From positions 1-8,477 of the forward strand of contig JACQUH010000278.1 of NCBI GenBank assembly GCA_016210375.1: DNA of 8,477 nt, in the 5' to 3' direction. The notes beneath the pieces were generated by a model. It was not told where the DNA came from, did not search any database, and saw nothing but the letters and a program-made list of their open reading frames with translations. Within the stretch, counting starts at the first letter, position 1. Each line of letters starts with the position of its first letter. The translations under genes were made by a program, and so were the position numbers. Source of the DNA: Chloroflexota bacterium. GTDB taxonomy: Bacteria > Chloroflexota > Dehalococcoidia > Lucifugimonadales > JACPCL1. Shown one piece after another: positions 1 to 5,349 of this stretch.

Positions 1-332
1 ACCCAGTCCTGGTCGGTATAGGCACCGATCACTCCTCCCTGTCCTCCCGTGATATTGGGGGCGAAGACTCTGCCTATGGGACCCTCTTCAAATATCTTGT
101 TGCCTCCCAGATTATCCCCGTGGCAGCTGGCGCACCCCACAACGGCCCGCGCAAGGTGCTGGCCACGCTGGATGGAAGCGACATCGGAGGGAATGGCCAC
201 TGGTTCCACCTGCAAGGCGTAGCTCCTGTTTACCCGGGAGCCACCGACAAGGAACAGGACGACTGCGGCTACGATAATCAGGCCGAGGAGACTGCCAAGT
301 ACGATGCCGAGCCACTTCAAGACCTTTCTCAA
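1..332 (-). CDS. Membrane-anchored c-type cytochrome, N-terminal part (runs off the window)
   Basis: Reading the minus strand from TTG at 332 gives 110 complete codons, still open at the window edge. Residues about 4-30 form one hydrophobic helix after a short basic start (MRKVLKW), so it is a signal anchor or uncleaved signal peptide that sends the rest outside the membrane. Residues 67-71 are CASCH, the CxxCH heme c attachment motif, with C67 and C70 for the thioether bonds and H71 as axial ligand. The following FAPNIT and TDQDW stretches resemble mono- and diheme cytochromes c of the CccA or dehydrogenase-subunit type, in which a later Met is the second ligand; that part lies outside the window. 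The role is probably extracytoplasmic electron transfer; the partner is unknown. TTG is chosen because AAGGAGGT sits 6 bases upstream. The only nearby ATG (349) reaches a stop after six codons. Confidence 0.88.
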   Translation of the reverse strand, partial: MRKVLKWLGIVLGSLLGLIIVAAVVLFLVGGSRVNRSYALQVEPVAIPSDVASIQRGQHLARAVVGCASCHGDNLGGNKIFEEGPIGRVFAPNITGGQGGVIGAYTDQDW

Positions 333-338
333 GACCGT

Positions 339-346
339 ACCTCCTT
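339..346 (-). promoter_or_regulatory. Shine-Dalgarno of the cytochrome c gene
   Basis: The minus strand reads AAGGAGGT, a full match to the anti-Shine-Dalgarno, ending 6 bases before TTG 332. It decides the non-ATG start. Confidence 0.8.
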
Positions 347-416
347 CATGATCTGATCCGAAACGAACCCTGTCCCCAGAGGAACGCGAAGGCACCTGGC
401 GCGTGTTACCGATCGC

Positions 417-446
417 AGGATAAGACGGGCTATGTCCCGGTGTCAT
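417..446 (-). promoter_or_regulatory. Possible promoter of the cytochrome c gene
   Basis: On the minus strand ATGACA (446-441) is followed after 18 bases by TATCCT (422-417), five and four matches to the sigma-70 hexamers. It would start a leader of roughly 75-80 bases and would separate the cytochrome gene from the upstream response regulator. The hexamers are imperfect and the spacer is one base longer than ideal, so this is tentative. Confidence 0.35.
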
Positions 447-453
447 GGGCCTG

Positions 454-476
454 GCGTCCCGACCGGAGCGGGACGC
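454..476 (-). terminator. Stem-loop after the two-component operon, possible terminator
   Basis: GCGTCCCG (454-461) and CGGGACGC (469-476) form a perfect 8-bp GC-rich stem with a 7-base loop. It lies about 75 bases beyond the response regulator stop and upstream of the candidate cytochrome promoter, a sensible place for a terminator. No T-run follows on either strand, so it is not a textbook intrinsic terminator. It could instead protect the mRNA end or be an operator. Confidence 0.35.
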
Positions 477-551
477 GAGTCATGATTGTTGGGGGCAAGC
501 GGGGAGCGCACTTACGGTCTGAGTAGCGACGAGAATGGAGGGGAGTGAAGG

Positions 552-1205
552 CTAGGCCCGGTCGTTTCCCAGTCCGGCCTCCCGGGCTCGCAGGGCGGCT
601 TGCACACGGTCGGCTACCTGTAGCTTCCCCAGGATGTTGGAGACGTGGTTCCGCACGGTCTTGGGGCTGAGATAGAAGCGCCGGGCAATGTCGGTATTGC
701 TTAGCCCCTGGGCGATGAGGGCCAGCACCTCCCGTTCCCGCTGCGTGAGATCGGGAAAGGCGCTGGGCGGAGCCGCCGGCCTGGCGGCAAAGTAGTTCAT
801 CAACCTGGTGGCGATGGCCGGGCCGAAGATGGCCTCTCCACTGGCCGCCGCACGGACGGCCCTGGATATCTCGGCCTGGTCCGCCCCCTTGAGGAGGTAG
901 CCTCGTGCCCCAGCCCGCAAGGCGGCGAAAACCGAGTCGTCGTCCTCAAACATGGTGAGCATGACTACAGCGACAAGGGGATGGGACTGGTTGATACGCC
1001 GGGTAGCTTCGATACCGTTCATGCCAGGCATATTGATGTCCATGAGCGCCACATCGGGCATACTGCTGGCAGCAAGGGCCACAGCCTCTTCGCCGGTGCT
1101 GGCCTCCCCGGCTACCTCAGTGTCAGGCAGGGAGGTCAGCAGCGTGCGGAGCCCGTCGCGGTAGACTGGGTGGTCATCGGCGATCAGCACGCGTATGGGA
1201 CTCAT
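552..1205 (-). CDS. NarL/FixJ-family response regulator (receiver plus LuxR-type HTH)
   Basis: The 217-residue protein has the usual length and order for the family. The receiver domain (about 4-120) shows the acidic pair D10-D11, phospho-acceptor D56 in LMDINMPGMNG, T84 and K106. After a proline-rich linker (about 142-150) the LuxR-type DNA-binding domain (152-215) includes LTQREREVLALIAQGLSN and the recognition helix SPKTVRNHVSNILGKL. It should be phosphorylated by the kinase encoded just upstream and then bind promoters as a dimer; the targets are not visible here. The ATG at 1205 is preferred over an in-frame upstream start at 1265: AGGAGGT (1221-1215) lies 9 bases before it, the product then begins right at the receiver (MSPIRVLIADDHP), and the extra 20 residues would only overlap the kinase 3' end. 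The start lies 7 bases after the kinase stop, so the two are co-transcribed. Confidence 0.95.
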   Translation of the reverse strand: MSPIRVLIADDHPVYRDGLRTLLTSLPDTEVAGEASTGEEAVALAASSMPDVALMDINMPGMNGIEATRRINQSHPLVAVVMLTMFEDDDSVFAALRAGARGYLLKGADQAEISRAVRAAASGEAIFGPAIATRLMNYFAARPAAPPSAFPDLTQREREVLALIAQGLSNTDIARRFYLSPKTVRNHVSNILGKLQVADRVQAALRAREAGLGNDRA

Positions 1206-1212
1206 ACCTGCC

Positions 1213-3573
1213 TCACCTCCTGGTCGTCTCCTCCCCGGTGTGAGGGGAGGTTTCGTGGGGGACACCCACAGGGATGCGCGCCCGCACCCGCGTCCCGCCC
1301 CCGGTCACCGGCTCGATAGCGCAGCTCCCCCCCAGCTCGGCGGCCCGCTCCTTCATCGAAGCGATGCCGACTCCGGGCGAAGAGAACGGGGGGAGGCCCA
1401 CGCCATCGTCGGCCACGACCAGCTCCAGAATACCGTCCGCGGGCAGGGACAACCGGACAACGCAGTGATGGGCGCGCGAGTGGCGCGCCGCGTTGGTCAG
1501 CGCCTCTACAGCAATGCGGTACGCGGCTACCTCCACGGCAGCCGGCAAGGCCGGCAACGGTTGGGGCGATGCAAAGTTCACCTGCAAGGTGTGGGGGTCG
1601 GGGTGGCGGCCGTCGGCCTCTGTGGACCCAAGGGTCGCGGCGTGCTCACGAAGGGCGGAGACCAGACCGAGCTGGTCCAGGGCCGGTGGCCGCAAGGCGT
1701 AGGCCAGGCGCCGGATGTCTGCAAGGGCCTGTTGCGTCTGGGCCTTCACCTCCACCAGGATGGTATCCGCAGCGGCGCGGTCCCGGGTCAGGAGGTTGCG
1801 GGCGGCATCCAGCTTCAGGGTCACGCCGCCCAGAAGGGGGCCAAGGCCATCGTGCAGGTCCCGCCTAAGCCGGCGACGCTCCTCCTCGCGAGAGATTACG
1901 AGCCGCTCTCGCGCCCGCCGGAGGTCATCGGTCAGCCGGACACCATGCGCTACCACACCCGTCTGCCTTGCCAGGTCAGTCACCAGCCGCCAGTCGGCCC
2001 GGCTGAAGACCTCCCCAGCGGCCCTGGGGGCCAGCAGCATCTGGCCCACCTCCTCGCCCTGATAGACGAGGGGAATTTTCAGCGTATCCGGGGTAACTTG
2101 ACCACAGGCCGCAACCACCACCTGCTGCTCCCCCTCGCTCCGGACGATAGCCACGTAGGGGATCTTGAGGGATTGAGCCACCGTCTCCACCACGGTCGGT
2201 AGTACCGCGTCTGGAGACAGGGTGCCTTCCAGTTGGCGCCCCAGGTCTGTCAGCACGGCGTAGGGCTCATCCCGCTGGCCGTACATCCACCGGTTGACGG
2301 CGTGCTGAAGGCGGAGGCGTAGCGGCTGGAACAGCACCGCCACGAGCCCGGCGGCCAGGAGGGAGATGAGGAGGGTTCCGCGGGCCTGGAACAGGGCGCC
2401 CAGAGAACCTGCTACCAGGACGTACAGGCCCACGACGAGGGCCGTGAGGACGCCGTAGACCAAGGCGCGGTTGACGATGACGCTAATGTCGAAGAGCCGG
2501 TAGCGCAGAATGGCAAAGGCCAGGGAGAACGGGAAAAACAGCCCCAGGAGCGCCAGGACATTGAAGCTGATCAGCGGGTTGCCCAGCAGCAACTGTGGCA
2601 GGAACACGAAAGCCACGCCGACGCTGCAAAGGGTCAGCCCGGTGAGCCACACCCAGCGCACCTGCTTGCGGCTCTCCATATCAAGAGGGCTCCTGTACCG
2701 CCACACTCCGGCCACCAGCGCTAGTACACCGTAGGAGACCTCCAGCGGCCCGATGGTCTGGAAGGCCCGGCCCAGCCATTCCAGGGTGCTGCCGGCCCCG
2801 GTCCACATGGCCGCAGCATAGCCGGTGATTACCAGGTAGGGCGCAGCATAAAGTGAAGGAACGAGCCATCGCCGCCTGAGCATGCCGGGCCAGGGCTTCG
2901 GAAAGACAAGCCAGAAGTGCACCAGGGAGATCCACAGGAGCATGTATCCCGCCACTGTGGTGGCCTCGTACAACCAGAGCCGCGTTCCATCCACCACGTC
3001 CAGCACGTGCAGGCCCAGGGACCACGCGGTGGCGCTCATGATCCCCGAGGCGCCCAGCAGCAGCACACGGGCCGCCGGCACCCCGGGGCGCTGGAAGAAC
3101 ACGAAGGCGGCGATAAGAAAGAACACCACGGCGAAGAGAACGGCGCCCCAGTCCTTCGCCAGGGTAGTTCCCAGGGGATAGTCGCCCAGAGTAACCTCCA
3201 CATCTAGTGGGCTTCCCTCTCTCACGACGGTATACGTGAGCGTCTGGCCGGCTTTCCATAAGGGGCGTGGCTTCAGGGGTGAGAGGATATCCCGCGCCCA
3301 GGACTCCATGCTGCGCCCGTTCACACCTATGACCAGGTCACCGGACTGCAGCCCCCCTGTTTGCTCTCCCAGGCTTGCCACCACCACTCCCCCGGGTCTC
3401 CACGCCTGCGTCCCTGGCTGGAGACGTGCCTCATCGCACGGGGCTATGACGTGAAGCAGCACGAAGAGCACGAAGAGCGCGAGGAAGAACACGGACACGC
3501 CCAGAGTGAGCCAACTCGCCTTCGTAAAGCGCGGGCTTCCTGAAGAGGCCATAAAAGCCCCCGGCGTGTTCAC
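1213..3573 (-). CDS. PDZ-containing multi-membrane sensor histidine kinase (HisKA_3 type)
   Basis: This 786-residue kinase (numbered from GTG 3573) is built as follows. Residues 21-43 are a first membrane helix. Residues about 58-128 are an extracytoplasmic PDZ-like domain (VVVASLGEQTGGLQSGDLVI, then VNGRSMESW). About nine further membrane helices lie between 142 and 416. Residues about 430-545 form a GAF-like region. The HisKA_3 dimerisation domain carries the phospho-acceptor H574 in RDLHDGLGP. The HATPase_c domain shows N-box N694 in EALTNAARHS, ADDGVG (721-726) and GVGIASM (734-740). It should autophosphorylate on H574 and pass phosphate to D56 of the regulator encoded next. The overall plan (many helices, HisKA_3, NarL partner, similar length) resembles Bacillus ComP. 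This is an architectural likeness, not shown orthology. The start is uncertain: GTG 3573 lies at the predicted transcript start and has no Shine-Dalgarno, while ATG 3552 (residue 8) follows GGGGG at about 6 bases and may be the true one. Confidence 0.95.
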   Translation of the reverse strand: MNTPGAFMASSGSPRFTKASWLTLGVSVFFLALFVLFVLLHVIAPCDEARLQPGTQAWRPGGVVVASLGEQTGGLQSGDLVIGVNGRSMESWARDILSPLKPRPLWKAGQTLTYTVVREGSPLDVEVTLGDYPLGTTLAKDWGAVLFAVVFFLIAAFVFFQRPGVPAARVLLLGASGIMSATAWSLGLHVLDVVDGTRLWLYEATTVAGYMLLWISLVHFWLVFPKPWPGMLRRRWLVPSLYAAPYLVITGYAAAMWTGAGSTLEWLGRAFQTIGPLEVSYGVLALVAGVWRYRSPLDMESRKQVRWVWLTGLTLCSVGVAFVFLPQLLLGNPLISFNVLALLGLFFPFSLAFAILRYRLFDISVIVNRALVYGVLTALVVGLYVLVAGSLGALFQARGTLLISLLAAGLVAVLFQPLRLRLQHAVNRWMYGQRDEPYAVLTDLGRQLEGTLSPDAVLPTVVETVAQSLKIPYVAIVRSEGEQQVVVAACGQVTPDTLKIPLVYQGEEVGQMLLAPRAAGEVFSRADWRLVTDLARQTGVVAHGVRLTDDLRRARERLVISREEERRRLRRDLHDGLGPLLGGVTLKLDAARNLLTRDRAAADTILVEVKAQTQQALADIRRLAYALRPPALDQLGLVSALREHAATLGSTEADGRHPDPHTLQVNFASPQPLPALPAAVEVAAYRIAVEALTNAARHSRAHHCVVRLSLPADGILELVVADDGVGLPPFSSPGVGIASMKERAAELGGSCAIEPVTGGGTRVRARIPVGVPHETSPHTGEETTRR
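1230..1250 (-). other. Stem-loop in the last kinase codons, just before the regulator ribosome binding site
   Basis: CCTCCCC and GGGGAGG pair perfectly over 7 bp around a 7-base loop. On the transcript the hairpin ends 8 bases before the AGGAGGT that serves the response regulator. It could tune the kinase-to-regulator translation ratio. It could also be a by-product of GC-rich coding sequence. Confidence 0.35.
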
Positions 3574-3579
3574 GGTCGT

Positions 3580-3608
3580 ATTATACGCCTATGTCTGATG
3601 TCCCCCAA
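3580..3608 (-). promoter_or_regulatory. Promoter of the kinase-regulator operon
   Basis: On the minus strand TTGGGG (3608-3603) is followed after exactly 17 bases by a consensus -10 TATAAT (3585-3580). Transcription would begin about 7 bases downstream, near 3573, where the GTG codon stands, with ATG 3552 about 20 bases further on. The perfect -10 and optimal spacing make this one of the better promoters in the window. Confidence 0.65.
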
Positions 3609-3876
3609 GGCAATTGCGGGCATGGCCCACTACGGGGACGACAAGACTCCAGAGACGCGGGTTACCCGTTCCGAGCGAAGTCTACAACGGACGCAGGGCC
3701 TCTCCCACGAGCTTTCCTGCTATGAGCCATGAGCTTGCTTGCCGGGAGCCTGCGAAGCCCGCCTAGTAACGCACGTTTCGCGCTCCGTCACCGATTTCGT
3801 ATCTGCTGTTGCCCCTCACTCAAATAAGACCGTCGAAACTAAGATTTAGCAGAACGGTGTTGTGGTGGTGGGCAAC
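3609..3876. other. Intergenic stretch, nothing recognised
   Basis: These 268 bases separate the kinase promoter from the end of the small gene at 3877. I find no convincing open frame, tRNA, strong hairpin with a T-run, or repeat shared with the rest of the window. Short fold-backs such as CGGGTTACCCG (around 3660) are too weak to call. Confidence 0.5.
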
Positions 3877-4131
3877 TTACAGCCAGGAAAGGCGCCTTCC
3901 CCTTATTCGGTCCTCTTTCTCAAACTCTTGCAGCCATTCGAACGAGACGTCAGAATGAATGTGAGCGCAGTAACGATATACTTCAGGCACGTCTTCAGAA
4001 TCCCTGATCCACTGCTTCATATCGTGCTCGGCGAGCCTTCTCCAGGGCGCCTCGGTAACCCTCGGGCCATAATGTTCCCTGCCAACAGGAACGTCGAACT
4101 CGAGTATCATCCTCACCCTTTGCGCCTTCAT
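3877..4131 (-). CDS. Small charged hypothetical protein (84 aa)
   Basis: I do not recognise this protein. It has 84 residues, is rich in Arg, Glu, Asp and aromatic residues, and has no membrane segment or signal peptide, so it should be soluble and cytoplasmic. It begins MKAQRVRMILEFDVPVG, a beta-strand-like opening, then has a Trp- and Arg-rich middle (APWRRLAEHDMKQWIRD) and a helical end (FEWLQEFEKEDRIRG). One Cys (residue 55) lies in YCAHIH; this is not an obvious metal site. The case for a real gene is the AGGAGG ribosome binding site 7 bases before ATG 4131 and the natural residue composition; the overlapping open frame on the other strand has no such site. It is apparently monocistronic and points away from the repeats at 4337-4465. 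Some solo antitoxin-like or phage-derived small proteins look similar, but I have no basis to assign a function. Confidence 0.7.
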   Translation of the reverse strand: MKAQRVRMILEFDVPVGREHYGPRVTEAPWRRLAEHDMKQWIRDSEDVPEVYRYCAHIHSDVSFEWLQEFEKEDRIRGRRLSWL

Positions 4132-4138
4132 TTTTCGA

Positions 4139-4144
4139 CCTCCT
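4139..4144 (-). promoter_or_regulatory. Shine-Dalgarno of the 84-residue gene
   Basis: AGGAGG on the minus strand, 7 bases before ATG 4131. It is the main support for this small gene and its strand. Confidence 0.7.
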
Positions 4145-4336
4145 CATGACCTTCCGGCGATCCAGTGCGCTGTGGGACTTCGCTGAACTGGTGGGCCTCC
4201 AGAGACACAGAGTAATTTGAGGGACGGGTGTCTGGTTGATTTGGCTATTCCTACCCGCGGCCCCCTCAGGATGGTACAAGACCATCGTAGCACGAGTGTC
4301 AAGATGGTGGCGGGGTTTCGAGGCAGGGAGGAGACT
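4145..4336. other. Upstream region of the small gene, possible -35 element
   Basis: No gene is supported here. On the minus strand a perfect TTGACA occurs at 4302-4297, but the bases 16-18 further on do not make a convincing -10, so a full promoter is not called. ATGGT and ACCAT form a 5-bp stem around a 5-base loop at 4271-4285, inside the would-be promoter. The leader from there to ATG 4131 would be about 140 bases. Confidence 0.3.
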
Positions 4337-4356
4337 GGGCGAGTGGCCACTCGCCC
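4337..4356 (-). repeat. Perfect 20-bp palindrome, inverted relative of the flanking repeats
   Basis: GGGCGAGTGGCCACTCGCCC is its own reverse complement. Read on the minus strand it is preceded by TGTAG, giving TGTAGGGGCG then a variable core then CGCCC. This is the same frame as the palindromes at 4440-4459 and 5309-5328, but here it is in the opposite orientation with a different core. CGCCCCTACA (4352-4361) and TGTAGGGGCG (4435-4444) thus make a 10-bp inverted repeat 73 bases apart. Confidence 0.75.
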
Positions 4357-4401
4357 CTACAGCGAGGGCCGGAATGACGGCTTAGCGGGAGCTTCGACCC
4401 A

Positions 4402-4465
4402 CACGAAGTATGAAAATGCCCCGGTACATGCCTTTGTAGGGGCGTATCGCGATACGCCCTGGGCG
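4402..4465 (+). repeat. 64-bp direct repeat, copy 1 (downstream of the toxin gene)
   Basis: This copy matches 5271-5334 at 60 of 64 positions by eye and lies in the same orientation. It ends in the perfect palindrome GGGCGTATCGCGATACGCCC (4440-4459). Its first half contains GCCCC-GG-TACA (4418-4428), which can instead pair with TGTAGGGGC (4435-4443). The repeat stops one base before the toxin stop codon. On the toxin transcript the palindrome would form a strong stem without a T-run, so it may act as a 3' stabiliser or a weak terminator. Confidence 0.85.
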
Positions 4466-4466
4466 A

Positions 4467-4952
4467 TTACAAGCTCTGTAATTTCCTAAGTTGATCGAGT
4501 GCGCTGCGCTCCTCCGGGTTAAGAGTGACGAAGTTATCGGCTCGCGCCGCTTGGACCATTTCCTTGTCAGCCGCCACGAAAACAACAGACCCTGGCGCCG
4601 CTTGGCTGACCCTTATCAACGTGGCAAAGTGGATAGCATCCAGCGCTCGTAGCCCATGTCGTGCAGCCACTCGGGATGCCTCAACCACAAGCGATGTAGA
4701 TATCGGGAGTACAATGATAGCGTCCAGGTCTTCGGCGAAGGACCTCAACAGCACACCGCCCGCTTTCTTGGTAAGTGCCGCTGACTTGAGTCCTCGGGCG
4801 ACAACCGATTCCATTTCCACAGTCACCAGATGGGAAGTGACTAGTACGTCCGCTTCTCGCTTCTGGGAGATCACCGCGTTCAGGACGTCGGTCCCCTTCT
4901 CGGTGCGATAGCGTTTGAAGAAGGCTGACGATTCCAGGTAGAAAACTGCCAT
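4467..4952 (-). CDS. PIN-domain ribonuclease toxin, VapC-like
   Basis: The 161-residue protein has the PIN fold signature. It opens with FYLESSAFFKRY (4-15), where family members usually have YLDSSAL; the first acidic metal ligand is therefore E7 rather than Asp. The second acidic site is in TVEMES (E46 or E48), the third is D105 in LRALDAIHFATL, and the fourth is D129 in FVAADKEMVQAA. VapC toxins are Mg-dependent endonucleases that cut tRNA or rRNA and are held inactive by a partner antitoxin; the substrate here cannot be read from sequence. The length is somewhat above the usual 130-145 residues, with a C-terminal tail (LNPEERSALDQLRKLQSL). The gene starts 10 bases after the stop of the small upstream gene and has only a weak ribosome binding site (CGGTAG), which suggests translational coupling. 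The Asp-to-Glu change may be conservative or may lower activity. Confidence 0.88.
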   Translation of the reverse strand: MAVFYLESSAFFKRYRTEKGTDVLNAVISQKREADVLVTSHLVTVEMESVVARGLKSAALTKKAGGVLLRSFAEDLDAIIVLPISTSLVVEASRVAARHGLRALDAIHFATLIRVSQAAPGSVVFVAADKEMVQAARADNFVTLNPEERSALDQLRKLQSL

Positions 4953-4962
4953 TGGCTACCGA

Positions 4963-5178
4963 TTATCCGCGCGCTTCGAAAAGCAACTCGGTGAGCGTTT
5001 TTTTACCCATCGCCGCATCTACGACTTTTCTCGCTTCATCAGGCGGCATCGCATACCTGCCATACCTCTTCTTGAGAGCTGCCACATATGATGCGATTTC
5101 AGGTTCAGCGAGTCCCTGGATGCGGAGCCTCAGCGACGCCTGCGGGAAGTTATAATGTGGTTTGATTGCTCGTGCCAT
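4963..5178 (-). CDS. Probable antitoxin partner of the PIN toxin (71 aa)
   Basis: Called mainly by position: it is a small, basic gene directly upstream of a PIN toxin, 10 bases apart on the same strand, the classical antitoxin-first order. The protein has 71 residues. Its N-terminal half (MARAIKPHYNFPQASLRLRI) could form a strand or basic arm for DNA binding. Its C-terminal half (MPPDEARKVVDAAMGKKTL then TELLFEARG) is helical and ends in a short amphipathic segment of the kind that wraps a PIN toxin. I do not recognise a named antitoxin family. ATG 5178 is supported by AAGGTGGA about 7 bases upstream. If it works like VapB, it binds the toxin and together they repress their own promoter. Confidence 0.72.
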   Translation of the reverse strand: MARAIKPHYNFPQASLRLRIQGLAEPEIASYVAALKKRYGRYAMPPDEARKVVDAAMGKKTLTELLFEARG

Positions 5179-5218
5179 GGCGAGTCCACCTTCCTTTCAC
5201 GTACCTCAATCCCCGGAT

Positions 5219-5254
5219 ATTCTATCACCTTTTCGGAGACCTCCGCGTTCGCGG
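5219..5254 (-). promoter_or_regulatory. Possible promoter and operator of the toxin-antitoxin pair
   Basis: On the minus strand TAGAAT (5224-5219) is a fair -10 about 40 bases before the antitoxin start, but no good -35 lies 16-18 bases upstream. In its place are two overlapping inverted repeats, CGGAG-AC-CTCCG (5234-5245) and CCGCG-TT-CGCGG (5243-5254), with centres 9 bases apart. Antitoxins of this class usually repress their own operon through such repeats, so this is a candidate operator. Confidence 0.4.
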
Positions 5255-5270
5255 CAGCCTATTGGGGTAC

Positions 5271-5334
5271 CACGAGATATGAAAATGCCCCGGTACATGC
5301 CTGTGTAGGGGCGTATCGCGATACGCCCTGAGCG
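5271..5334 (+). repeat. 64-bp direct repeat, copy 2 (upstream of the antitoxin gene)
   Basis: This copy is identical to 4402-4465 except at four positions and has the same orientation, with the palindrome at 5309-5328. It lies about 90 bases upstream of the antitoxin start and 15 bases before the ATG of the hydrolase gene at 5350. The two copies bracket the toxin-antitoxin pair. Confidence 0.85.
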
Positions 5335-5349
5335 CCCCGGAAAGGGTGG

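Noticed and set aside
329..349. Six-codon frame (ATG 349) whose TGA overlaps the TTG start of the cytochrome gene
   Set aside because: It could be a leader peptide with coupled termination, but the Shine-Dalgarno lies inside it and it has none of its own; it is most likely chance.
1203..1265. Upstream in-frame start (1265) for the response regulator
   Set aside because: The 20 extra residues overlap the kinase end in another frame and are unlike receiver sequence, whereas ATG 1205 has a strong ribosome binding site.
1195..2202. Long open frame of 335 codons on the plus strand
   Set aside because: It lies wholly antisense to the kinase and regulator, whose motifs are unmistakable. Its product is low-complexity (Gly, Arg, Pro, His) as expected from the reverse of GC-rich coding sequence, and no ribosome binding site supports it.
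3862..4149. 95-codon plus-strand frame opposite the 84-residue gene
   Set aside because: It starts at GTG without a Shine-Dalgarno, while the minus-strand frame has AGGAGG at good spacing and a more natural protein composition.
4144..4350. 68-codon minus-strand frame ending at the ribosome binding site of the 84-residue gene
   Set aside because: It begins inside the palindrome at 4337-4356, lacks a ribosome binding site, and its product looks like random basic sequence.
4440..4459. 20-bp palindrome as an intrinsic terminator of the toxin gene
   Set aside because: The stem is strong but no T-run follows on the minus strand (the next bases are CTACAAAGG), so I kept it as a repeat only.
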